Assembly (NCBI RefSeq): GCF_009711475.1
Contig: NZ_SMMD01000708.1
Location: forward strand, 1 to 6,048
Direction of reading: 5' to 3'
Length of the DNA stretch: 6,048 nt
Source of the DNA: Fulvivirga aurantia
GTDB lineage: Bacteria; Bacteroidota; Bacteroidia; Cytophagales; Cyclobacteriaceae
The position numbers and the translations under genes are program-made. This document shows positions 1 to 6,022 of this stretch, piece by piece; the stretch's first letter is position 1, and each line of letters begins with the position of its first letter. A model generated the notes under the pieces. It saw only the letters and a list, made by a program, of their open reading frames with translations, was not told the DNA's origin and did not search any database.

Positions 1-36
1 ATCCATTAGGTTTGGGGTGATTGTTTCTAATTTCAT
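1..36 (-). CDS. Start of a downstream gene, possibly VOC-superfamily (glyoxalase/bleomycin-resistance-like) protein; cut by window edge
   Basis: The ATG at 36-34 opens a frame that reads MKLETITPNLMD up to the window edge with no stop. An in-frame TAA at 57-55 makes this ATG the first possible start. The segment before it is A-rich, as is common before Bacteroidota starts. I-T-P-N-L-M followed by an acidic/hydrophobic residue resembles the first beta strand of small VOC-superfamily proteins (often [IL]-x-P-N-L-M-V-x-D-V-x-x-[ST]-V-x-F-Y), which bind a metal and act as lyases, isomerases or drug-binding proteins. Only 12 residues are visible, so the family is a suggestion and the function unknown. 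It lies 134 bases downstream of the large gene on the same strand. Confidence 0.5.
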   Translation of the reverse strand, partial: MKLETITPNLMD

Positions 37-170
37 AGTTCTTGTTTTAGTGTTTTAGAAGAGCTACAAGGTAGATAAATTTCTTCAAAGATTTTAAATT
101 TTTGAGTATCCTGTAAATACTTAGTGGTTAGCTCTATCCAGTCATTTTGACAATCGAAGTAATTGCAACC
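37..170. other. AT-rich intergenic gap, no clear signal
   Basis: These 134 bases separate the stop of the large gene from the start of the next gene on the same strand. They contain only short imperfect hairpins: TTGACAAT/ATTGCAA (147-168, one bulge, 7-base loop) and AGTAT/ATACT (105-121, 7-base loop). Neither is GC-rich or followed by a T-run on the minus strand, so I do not call a terminator. I find no TAnnTTTG promoter with a properly spaced TTTG. Cotranscription of the two genes therefore cannot be excluded. Confidence 0.5.
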
Positions 171-3100
171 TCATTTATCCTTTCGAATAACGACTTTTTT
201 GAGGAATACTTCTTTTGTATCAGTTATACGTATAAAGTAGATACCCGGAGACAATTTACTTACAGGTACAGTGACCTTACGTAATCCAGGATCAACAATC
301 TCTTCAACAGTGACCCCATTTCCATTAATTATAGATATGCTCTTTATAACGCGTGTGTTATGAATGGTTACTTCTGAGGTAGCCGGTTGCGGATATAAAA
401 CAAGGTCATCAGAATTATTGTCAAGGCCTGCAATAACAGATATTGAGGCCGTATTTGATGGACTTGACTCAATGTTACTAATCGAAATGGCAACTATTCG
501 GTATTTGACATCTAGCTCGTCACCTTCAGAGTTGACGAATGAGCTGTCTGTATAAGAGGTGATGTTTTCTTTTACATATTTAAAATCTAAAAATGGACCT
601 ATCCCTGTAGCACGCTCAATTCTAAAAAGTTGCTCATTATTGCTATTGTCATTCCAGTTAATATCTATGTAACCGGAAGATTGATACATGGCTGTAGTAT
701 TTGATGGTATATTTGGTCTGACATCTACAAATTCAACAATATTTGATGGTTCTGATACCACTGTATAAGAAGATACTGCTACCACGCGATACTTGACTTC
801 CAGCCTGTTCTCATTATTGTTTGCGAAGGTACTGTCAGTATATGTCGTTGTATTTTTGCTTAGCTCTATAAATGGCTCAAATGAACTGGAGCCTATGGCA
901 CGTTCTAAACGAAAATACATTTCATCCTCACTATTATCATTCCAGCTTAGATCAAAATAGCCTGGAAAACGCGCTGTTCCTACCAGTCCTGTCGGGGAGG
1001 TAGGAGCAGGAGGGCCAGAGGCACTGGCCCTTTCAACGATAAGTTCAGTATTTATATCGGGATTAGTGATCCATTGATCTACGCCTGAGGGCCATTCCAC
1101 TTTCACATAATCAATAGCAGCATATGATCCAAGACCAAAATGGGCAACCTGTTCATGACTGGATATTTTATTTGATCCGGTTCTGATTTCACGAACTTGT
1201 GTCGTATTACCAGTAAAAATTTTGACTTTAGCCCCTATACCAAAGCGATTATTCTCGTTGCTTCTCAGTTTGACTCTAAACCAATTGTTTTCGGATTTAT
1301 TTCCTTGCAAAATATACCTGTCGATATCAAAATAGTGCTCTGAAGTAACTACAACCATATCTAGTTGTCCATCTTTATTTATATCTGCAATGGCTGATCC
1401 ATGTATAAAACGTTCAAGTATAGGATCATTCAATGATGCAAAATTCAACCCTCCCTGATTCAGATATATTTTGCTTTCTTCCTGTGCATTATTTACTCCC
1501 ATTGCAAACACGTCTAAATATCCGTTATTATCAAAATCACCTACTGACACTTGAGAAGTAGTTGGAGACGCCTCAAATACATTGGGGTATTCAGTATACT
1601 TTAGCGAAAATGAATCGAACAAAAGTAATCTCAACTTTCGGTTGGAATCAGTAATCAATAGATCAAAATCATTGTCATTGTCAAAATCTTCTAGTACAAA
1701 CGAATGAACAGAGATATAGGGATTAGCACCATCATAAGCTGTAAATTGTCCATTGCCATTTTTATAAATATTTAGTGAGTTGTAATAATCAGTAGAAATT
1801 ATATCCAGATCTCTATCTGAGTCAAAGTCAGTAAGGATTATTTCGGCACCATCATCCAAATCAAAAGATAAATTTTGAATAGTAAACTCCCCATTCTCAT
1901 TAGTGTAAAGCATGGGTCTTTCATTTGACCTAGGGGTAATCATATCCAGGTGGCCGTTACCAGTAATATCGCCCCAGGCTGCTGTATAATCAGAAAACCC
2001 ATCTTCTGACAAAATATTATCAGTTTGCTCAATTAATAGCCCTGAACCATTATTCTTATAAAGTACATCATTTAAGTACTCAGGTGATCCGCTAATACTA
2101 CCACCTACTGAAACATGTAAATCCTGATAACCGTCATTGTTATAATCGACCCAATGCGCCTGTTGTGAATACCTCCAATCAGTACCCAATGGACTTCTGG
2201 TAAAGTATCCATTGTCATTGTAATAAATAGCATCTGGTTCAAAGGTTTCTGAGCCAATAAATAAATCAGGATCTCCATCTCCATCTGGGTCTCCCCATGC
2301 CAATCCTTCGGTTTTAGAACGAATATATGATATATCTCCAGCAAACACTTCCGTAAATAACCTGATTTGTGCTTCAGCTATGTTTGTCCATCGATTAGTA
2401 GGTGAGGGAGAGGAGCGTACTCGAAACTTATATGTCTCTCCTAATGTTAAATTTTTGATTTCATATGTTTCGATATTAGCTTCTACTGATCCTATTTCTT
2501 CAAATTGTCCTCCATCTGTCATCATTTCTATTACAAAACCACTTTCACTTGCTGATCGATCTGTCCAATTTAATAAAATGGACGAAGGGTAACTCACCTC
2601 TGCCGTAAGATTAGACGGGGCTGGTAATACGGTCTCTTGTGCGTTTATTTCGTCAATCAGGAGTACCTGATTCACCTCAACATCAGTTAGGTACTGTTTA
2701 TTTCCCGAAGGCCAATGTACTTTTATACTATCAACAATTTCTGCCTTTCCCAGACCAAACAATAACATGAATCCTTGCTGTACTCTATAACTGTGATGCG
2801 TTGTGACATCAGAACGTTGCCATTCTGAATTAGATTTAACAAATACTTTAGCCCCAAGCCCAGTACTATTCGAGGTACGGCCTTTAAGTCTTATTTTAAG
2901 CCAATTATTTTGATTTGATATGTTTTTATATATCTGGTGGTTCTCGTCAAACTCAAAGAGATCGCTAAAGCCATCATTATCATAATCGTTCCAGGAAAAC
3001 ATTGCATCATTTTCGACTACGTCATATAGCAACCCTGCTGTGATTTTGTTAAATGGTATACCTTCTTTTGTTTCCCATATATCTGTTTTCATATTGTAAT

Positions 3101-5978
3101 GTCCCATTGCAAACAAATCGAGATCACCGTCACTGTCATAATCTGTCCAAAATATATTTTTTCGATATTGACGGTTATGTTTATAAGAGTAAAAAGCACT
3201 ATCAAAAGAATTTTCATTATTTTCATAAGTATAAATGGGTCCCCCGGCATGGTAAGTAGTTAGATCTAGTTTATTGTCATTGTTGAAGTCAGCCCAAAGG
3301 ACCGTGTGTGTGGCAATTGGGCAGCAGTCAAAATTGTAGTCAGACGTAATGCGCTGATCGGTGATTTCTGTAAAACTGCCGTCACCATTATTCTGAAAAA
3401 ACCTATCGTCTCCATAATTCCCCAAAAATACATCTGGATCACCGTCATCATCATAGTCAGCCCAAGACGCAATAGAGTAGTTATTGGAATATCCAATTTC
3501 TGACGAATCGTATTTTACTTTAGTAAATGTATCATTACCGTCATATCTGAACACATAGGGGCTGCCTGTAATAGATAAATCCAGGTCTCCATCCATATCA
3601 AAGTCTGTCCAAGTGGCATTGCTAATATCAGACCGCTCACTATTGATGACCGTATTTACTTTAAAAAAGGTGCCATCTCCAAAGCCTTTGTAAAGAGCGC
3701 TCTTATCGGCATTGTTATAGTAGAATAAGTCTAGAAAGCCATCGTTATTATAATCTCCCCAAGAAGCCACAAAGCCATATGAAGGTGTAAATGGGGCTAT
3801 TCCGGTTTCTGTAATTTTTTGAAAAGTACCATCTCCCTCGTTATGATAAAGTTGTACTTCATAGCCAAGAAACAAATCATCAAAACCATCATTATCGTAA
3901 TCACCCCAGGCAATAGCGCCCATATCATAACGTGATTCATAATCTAAAGAAGCCAATGTTACTTTCTCAAACTCTTTAAACGGAAGTGTAATATTATCTA
4001 TATTGCTGTATTGGGAATAATCTATACCATCAATTGAATAAATGCGATAGTAATAATTCGTGCCGGATTCTAACTGTTGGTCTGTAAAGGTTCTAACGCC
4101 TGCATCGACTGTATCTACTACAATAAAGTTGCTTTTGTTTTTGTGTGATCTTTCTATGACAAACCCATCAGAAGGGCCTATATATTCCCAGTCTATTCTT
4201 GCCGTGGCGCTCGTCTCTGCGCTAGCCATAAGGTTAAAAGGAGCAATATCTACGCCAGGATTTGTTTTAATGCTTATTACATTTGAGTAGGCTAGCTGTT
4301 CAGTGCCATCGATACGAATACGATAATAATAGTTAACCAATGGCTCAACAGTATTATCAACATAACTTGTTACATTGGCCGCAACCTGAGCAATTGATTC
4401 AAACCCTGTATTTCCATTAATGGAAGACCTCTCAACTGTATATGAAGTTTCGTTAGATGAGTTATCAGTCCAAGTGAATGAGACTGAACGGTCTTCCACT
4501 ATACTTTTTGATAAGTTGGTTGGCGCATCTGCTGGATTATTTTTATAAAGTGTAAACTCCTTTGTAAGGCTAAATTGAGAAGTATTTAATTCATCATCTA
4601 CTGCCTGCAAGCCCCATTGAAAATATCCGTCTGAAAGAGCCATTACTTGTATTTGTTTTTGCTGGGATTCAAAGGCGTTAGCGTTCCCAGGTAAATGATT
4701 AAATCCGGTAGAGGTATCGGCATTTGGAGTGATTATATAGCCATCATTATATGACAAGTACATATTATAATGTAAGGAAGATTGCTCATTATCAGTGGCA
4801 GCGTCCCAGGAAAAGGTAATATGCTCATTATCAATTACAGTCTGAAGATTACCAGGCGATACCGGATCAAGTAGATGACTGGATTGATCATTCAGTAAGA
4901 TAACTGTGTTTCCAGCGTAAACGCCACTTAAAATAAGATCAGGGTCGTTGTCATTGTCCATATCCGCTGCCGCCAGATTATAACTATAAATATATTGATC
5001 GTATAAAAAGTCAGCTGTATAGGTGCCATCTCCGTTGTTTTGAAAGTATTGAGTGATGACAGTACTCGAATTACCCCCGGCTGCTACTATATCCTTATAA
5101 CCATCACCATTAAAATCAACAACAAGAAGATCACGTATGTATTTAAAGGGTAAATACTTACCCTCAGAGGTGAGTTGGCCAGTTCCATCATTGCTCAACA
5201 ATATCCCATCCCTAGTAATTAAATCTGTGTTTCCATCGTTATCAGCATCAATACTGTAGAATTTTTCATTTCTTGGCAATGAATTACTTGCAGTAAAAGA
5301 TTCAAATGTGCCGTCTTTTAGATTTTTAAAAGCTTCATCCAATAGTATAAAATCAAGCCAACCATCATTATTCAGGTCTGTCCAGGTAGTCTTTCCAAAT
5401 GTTTTATTAATATCAAAGGTCTGTTGAAAACTAAAATCACCGTGGTTGATATAAAACGTGTGGCCAACTATTACATTATTGTTAGACTCAGATGGCGTTT
5501 CAATTTCTATATCGATAAGCCCATCGTTGTTAAAATCAGCCAGACTAAACTGACTTCCACAAATTAAATTTGTAGGCACTTCAATTAAAGTAAACTGATC
5601 CCCGCCATCATTACGATAAATACTTAATTGTGAGGTGTTATTAGTTCCGTTGTCATTACATCCGCCAGTCACAATATCAAGGTCATTGTCATTATCAAGG
5701 TCTGCCCATTTAAACATGCCTCCATATCCCAACTGTGGTAATTGAACGTTGACTAACGAGAAATCTCCTCCATCGTTTCTAAAGAGAGCAGTTTCATACC
5801 CTGTCCCAAGAATATCTATATCACCATCCCTGTCATAGTCTCCCGCTTCAGGAGTTAATTCTATGCCTTGACCAGCTGAAAACGCATTGACGGTCTGGAA
5901 TGGACTTTGGGCGAAGCATGTAAAATTTAAAATTAAAACAGATAAAAGGAGCAGGTAAGTAAATGGCGTTTGAAACAT
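171..5978 (-). CDS. Giant T9SS-secreted surface protein with three FG-GAP/VCBS propellers, two ASPIC/UnbV domains and six Fn3-type domains
   Basis: The 1935-residue product is probably a cell-surface or released binding/adhesion protein; no catalytic domain is visible. Order seen: signal peptide (1-23), seven D-x-D-x-D-G-x-x-D type repeats (about 25-365), three Fn3-type domains (372-665), seven repeats (669-1020), ASPIC/UnbV (1024-1110), Fn3 (1118-1207), seven repeats (1208-1558), ASPIC/UnbV (1564-1650), two Fn3 (1659-1849) and a T9SS type A sorting domain (1852-1935). FG-GAP plus ASPIC/UnbV is the core of CRTAC1-like proteins, but this one is several times longer and carries the unit repeatedly. 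The frame is intact, ending at TGA 173-171. I start at the ATG at 5978 because it directly precedes a standard signal peptide. The same frame stays open up to a TTG at 6014, but that would put a polar-free 12-residue extension before the signal and lies in a possible promoter. No Shine-Dalgarno is seen, as is usual in Bacteroidota. Only four cysteines remain after signal cleavage. The specific ligand and role are unknown. Confidence 0.93.
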   Translation of the reverse strand: MFQTPFTYLLLLSVLILNFTCFAQSPFQTVNAFSAGQGIELTPEAGDYDRDGDIDILGTGYETALFRNDGGDFSLVNVQLPQLGYGGMFKWADLDNDNDLDIVTGGCNDNGTNNTSQLSIYRNDGGDQFTLIEVPTNLICGSQFSLADFNNDGLIDIEIETPSESNNNVIVGHTFYINHGDFSFQQTFDINKTFGKTTWTDLNNDGWLDFILLDEAFKNLKDGTFESFTASNSLPRNEKFYSIDADNDGNTDLITRDGILLSNDGTGQLTSEGKYLPFKYIRDLLVVDFNGDGYKDIVAAGGNSSTVITQYFQNNGDGTYTADFLYDQYIYSYNLAAADMDNDNDPDLILSGVYAGNTVILLNDQSSHLLDPVSPGNLQTVIDNEHITFSWDAATDNEQSSLHYNMYLSYNDGYIITPNADTSTGFNHLPGNANAFESQQKQIQVMALSDGYFQWGLQAVDDELNTSQFSLTKEFTLYKNNPADAPTNLSKSIVEDRSVSFTWTDNSSNETSYTVERSSINGNTGFESIAQVAANVTSYVDNTVEPLVNYYYRIRIDGTEQLAYSNVISIKTNPGVDIAPFNLMASAETSATARIDWEYIGPSDGFVIERSHKNKSNFIVVDTVDAGVRTFTDQQLESGTNYYYRIYSIDGIDYSQYSNIDNITLPFKEFEKVTLASLDYESRYDMGAIAWGDYDNDGFDDLFLGYEVQLYHNEGDGTFQKITETGIAPFTPSYGFVASWGDYNNDGFLDLFYYNNADKSALYKGFGDGTFFKVNTVINSERSDISNATWTDFDMDGDLDLSITGSPYVFRYDGNDTFTKVKYDSSEIGYSNNYSIASWADYDDDGDPDVFLGNYGDDRFFQNNGDGSFTEITDQRITSDYNFDCCPIATHTVLWADFNNDNKLDLTTYHAGGPIYTYENNENSFDSAFYSYKHNRQYRKNIFWTDYDSDGDLDLFAMGHYNMKTDIWETKEGIPFNKITAGLLYDVVENDAMFSWNDYDNDGFSDLFEFDENHQIYKNISNQNNWLKIRLKGRTSNSTGLGAKVFVKSNSEWQRSDVTTHHSYRVQQGFMLLFGLGKAEIVDSIKVHWPSGNKQYLTDVEVNQVLLIDEINAQETVLPAPSNLTAEVSYPSSILLNWTDRSASESGFVIEMMTDGGQFEEIGSVEANIETYEIKNLTLGETYKFRVRSSPSPTNRWTNIAEAQIRLFTEVFAGDISYIRSKTEGLAWGDPDGDGDPDLFIGSETFEPDAIYYNDNGYFTRSPLGTDWRYSQQAHWVDYNNDGYQDLHVSVGGSISGSPEYLNDVLYKNNGSGLLIEQTDNILSEDGFSDYTAAWGDITGNGHLDMITPRSNERPMLYTNENGEFTIQNLSFDLDDGAEIILTDFDSDRDLDIISTDYYNSLNIYKNGNGQFTAYDGANPYISVHSFVLEDFDNDNDFDLLITDSNRKLRLLLFDSFSLKYTEYPNVFEASPTTSQVSVGDFDNNGYLDVFAMGVNNAQEESKIYLNQGGLNFASLNDPILERFIHGSAIADINKDGQLDMVVVTSEHYFDIDRYILQGNKSENNWFRVKLRSNENNRFGIGAKVKIFTGNTTQVREIRTGSNKISSHEQVAHFGLGSYAAIDYVKVEWPSGVDQWITNPDINTELIVERASASGPPAPTSPTGLVGTARFPGYFDLSWNDNSEDEMYFRLERAIGSSSFEPFIELSKNTTTYTDSTFANNNENRLEVKYRVVAVSSYTVVSEPSNIVEFVDVRPNIPSNTTAMYQSSGYIDINWNDNSNNEQLFRIERATGIGPFLDFKYVKENITSYTDSSFVNSEGDELDVKYRIVAISISNIESSPSNTASISVIAGLDNNSDDLVLYPQPATSEVTIHNTRVIKSISIINGNGVTVEEIVDPGLRKVTVPVSKLSPGIYFIRITDTKEVFLKKVVIRKDK
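174..425 (-). other. T9SS type A C-terminal sorting domain (residues 1852-1935)
   Basis: The last ~84 residues carry the three usual motifs: L-V-L-Y-P-Q-P-A-T-S-E-V-T-I (a Y-P-N-P-A variant with Gln for Asn) at 1859-1872, L-S-P-G-I-Y-F-I-R-I at 1909-1918, and a basic end K-K-V-V-I-R-K-D-K. Family knowledge (TIGR04183): this domain directs transport through the type IX secretion system and is normally removed by the PorU sortase, leaving the protein released or anchored to A-LPS or an equivalent. Which of the two applies cannot be read here. Confidence 0.93.
432..1004 (-). other. Pair of closely related Fn3 domains (residues 1659-1751 and 1758-1849)
   Basis: Both have G-Y-[FI]-D-[LI]-x-W-N-D-N-S-x-x-E near the start, F-R-[LI]-E-R-A-x-G, T-x-Y-T-D-S-x-F-x-N, and L-x-V-K-Y-R-[VI]-V-A-[VI]-S followed by S-x-P-S-N. 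By hand I count about 39 identities in about 91 aligned positions, much more than either shares with the earlier Fn3 domains. This points to duplication of one domain. They form a stalk between the last propeller unit and the sorting domain. Confidence 0.85.
1029..1289 (-). other. ASPIC/UnbV domain 2 (residues 1564-1650)
   Basis: It has the same landmarks as the first copy: N-N-W-F-R-V-K-L-R at 1564-1572, G-I-G-A-K-V at 1580-1585, H-F-G-L-G-S at 1613-1618, and V-K-V-E-W-P-S-G at 1625-1632, ending T-E-L-I-V-E-R. The H-F-G-L-G form matches the family consensus better than the L-F-G-L-G of copy 1. It is followed by a short Ala/Ser/Pro linker (residues about 1651-1662) before the last Fn3 pair. 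Confidence 0.9.
1305..2357 (-). repeat. FG-GAP/VCBS block 3: seven repeats, predicted seven-bladed beta-propeller
   Basis: Loops lie at residues 1230-1238, 1278-1286, 1337-1345, 1384-1392, 1431-1439, 1481-1489 and 1532-1540, spaced 47-59 residues apart. First and ninth Asp are kept in all seven. Loop 3 (D-I-T-G-N-G-H-L-D) is the only one of 21 in the protein with a residue other than Asp/Asn at the third position (Thr1339), and loop 4 has Arg in place of Gly (D-F-D-S-D-R-D-L-D). The Trp two residues before the loop occurs in the first three copies only. F-T-E-V-F-A at 1208-1213 precedes loop 1 and fits the ring-closing strand. The block runs into ASPIC/UnbV domain 2. Confidence 0.83.
2358..2627 (-). 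other. Fibronectin type III domain (residues 1118-1207)
   Basis: The start L-P-A-P-S-N-L-T-A, the strand I-L-L-N-W-T-D-R-S-A-S-E-S-G-F-V-I-E, the turn I-E-T-Y-E-I-K-N-L-T-L-G and the strand T-Y-K-F-R-V-R-S are standard Fn3 features. It links ASPIC/UnbV domain 1 to propeller block 3 and is the only Fn3 in that interval, against three after block 1 and two after block 3. Confidence 0.83.
2649..2909 (-). other. ASPIC/UnbV domain 1 (residues 1024-1110)
   Basis: Family hallmarks (PF07593) are visible in order: N-N-W-L-K-I-R-L-K-G at 1024-1033, G-L-G-A-K-V at 1040-1045, L-F-G-L-G-K at 1073-1078, V-D-S-I-K-V-H-W-P-S-G at 1082-1092, and a closing N-Q-V-L-L-I-D-E. This domain is known as the C-terminal partner of FG-GAP repeats in CRTAC1/ASPIC and in bacterial UnbV-like proteins. 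Its biochemical role is not established. It abuts propeller block 2. Confidence 0.9.
2919..3974 (-). repeat. FG-GAP/VCBS block 2: seven repeats, predicted seven-bladed beta-propeller
   Basis: Loops D-x-[DN]-x-D-[GN]-x-x-D lie at residues 693-701, 742-750, 792-800, 841-849, 897-905, 946-954 and 998-1006, spaced 49-56 residues apart. This is the most regular of the three blocks: every loop is preceded by Trp two residues before the first Asp (A-W-G-D-Y, S-W-G-D-Y, T-W-T-D-F, S-W-A-D-Y, L-W-A-D-F, F-W-T-D-Y, S-W-N-D-Y). Most blades also have G-D-G-[TS]-F-x-x-[IV]. F-E-K-V-T-L-A at 670-676 before the first loop matches the strand missing after the seventh. An adjacent Cys885-Cys886 pair sits between loops 4 and 5. 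The block is followed without a gap by ASPIC/UnbV domain 1, the arrangement seen in CRTAC1-like proteins. Confidence 0.87.
3984..4535 (-). other. Two fibronectin type III domains (residues 482-571 and 577-665)
   Basis: The first begins D-A-P-T-N-L and has S-F-T-W-T-D-N-S-S-N-E, S-Y-T-V-E-R-S, and N-Y-Y-Y-R-I-R near its end. The second begins I-A-P-F-N-L and has R-I-D-W-E-Y, G-F-V-I-E-R-S and N-Y-Y-Y-R-I-Y. The early Trp, the V-x-R pair and the Tyr-x-Tyr-R-[IV] strand mark Fn3 (PF00041). In the protein they act as a spacer between propeller 1 and propeller 2. A spacer or ligand-presenting role is inferred; Fn3 domains in bacterial extracellular proteins commonly do this. Confidence 0.82.
4545..4865 (-). 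other. Fn3/Ig-like domain 1 (residues 372-478)
   Basis: The segment begins P-V-S-P-G-N-L and has the strand ITFSWDAATDNE, then L-H-Y-N-M-Y-L, a loop with N-A-D-T-S-T-G-F, and Y-F-Q-W-G-L-Q-A-V-D-D near its end. This is the beta-sandwich that often follows an FG-GAP block in Bacteroidota surface proteins, where S-W-x-A-x-D-x-E and W-x-V-Q-A-x-D are typical. It is longer (about 107 residues) and more divergent than the two Fn3 domains after it, so the Fn3 label is less certain than the beta-sandwich fold. It sits directly after block 1, where blocks 2 and 3 have an ASPIC/UnbV domain instead. Confidence 0.6.
4884..5906 (-). repeat. FG-GAP/VCBS block 1: seven repeats, predicted seven-bladed beta-propeller
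   Basis: Seven copies of the Ca-binding loop D-x-[DN]-x-D-[GN]-x-x-D lie at residues 47-55, 93-101, 148-156, 201-209, 244-252, 288-296 and 339-347, spaced 43-55 residues apart. First, third, fifth and ninth positions are Asp or Asn in all seven; the Gly is replaced by Asn in copies 2 and 7. Between loops are short F/Y-x-N-x-G-x strands (for example Y-F-Q-N-N-G-D-G-T). Sequence F-Q-T-V-N-A-F at 27-33, before the first loop, resembles the strand that normally follows a loop, and this strand is missing after the last loop, as expected for a ring closed by its N-terminus. The family (PF13517/PF01839) is known to form seven-bladed propellers in integrins; the fold here is inferred. Confidence 0.82.
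5910..5978 (-). other. Sec signal peptide (residues 1-23)
   Basis: Residues 1-23 start MFQTPFTY, continue with the hydrophobic run LLLLSVLIL, and end N-F-T-C-F-A before Q24. Small residues at -1 (Ala23) and -3 (Cys21) fit signal peptidase I, and a Gln just after the cut is very common in exported Bacteroidota proteins. There is no basic residue before the hydrophobic core, which is slightly atypical. Cys21 is not in a convincing lipobox (N-F-T-C), so I do not call a lipoprotein; a T9SS sorting domain at the other end also argues for signal peptidase I export. Confidence 0.85.
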
Positions 5979-5985
5979 AAGAATA

Positions 5986-6022
5986 CAAAATCTTAAAATT
6001 ATCAATGTTACCAAAAATTATA
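5986..6022 (-). promoter_or_regulatory. Weak candidate promoter elements upstream of the large gene
   Basis: Bacteroidota promoters use TTTG near -33 and TAnnTTTG near -7. Two imperfect readings are possible on the minus strand. TATAATTTTTG at 6022-6012 is one mismatch from TAnnTTTG and would give a leader of about 25-30 bases before the ATG. Alternatively, TTTG at 6015-6012 could be the -33 box for TAAGATTTTG at 5995-5986, which would leave almost no leader. Neither is a full match, the region is AT-rich so chance matches are easy, and sequence above 6048 is not available. Confidence 0.22.

Noticed and set aside
147..168. Imperfect inverted repeat just after the stop codon as a terminator
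   Set aside because: The stem is AT-rich and bulged, with no T-run after it on the minus strand, so it does not support an intrinsic terminator call.
364..555. Open plus-strand frame of 63 codons
   Set aside because: It lies opposite the last Fn3 and sorting domain of the intact large gene; its product has no recognisable domain or signal. The same holds for plus-strand frames at 2380-2592, 3053-3259, 3306-3503 and 4060-4290.
2105..2344. Minus-strand frame with Met/Thr/Ile-rich product overlapping the large gene (and a similar one at 3266-3496)
   Set aside because: These are the Asp/Asn-rich repeat codons read in another frame, which yields runs such as M-T-M-T and I-I-T-M; they are contained within the large gene.
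1305..5906. Degenerate repeated DNA motifs like CCATCATTATC-TAATC about every 150 bases, as in a repeat array or CRISPR
   Set aside because: They are the codons of the D-x-D-x-D-G-x-x-D loops. Spacing is 43-59 codons, copies are diverged, and the frame is kept throughout, so this is protein-level repetition.
5910..5978. Lipoprotein signal with Cys21 as the lipidated residue
   Set aside because: The residues before Cys21 are N-F-T, not a lipobox; the site A23/Q24 and the T9SS sorting domain fit signal peptidase I export better.
171..5978. Gene as part of a new multigene defence or secretion system
   Set aside because: Only one complete gene is present, with known extracellular domain types and a standard T9SS tail; nothing in the flanks indicates partner genes.
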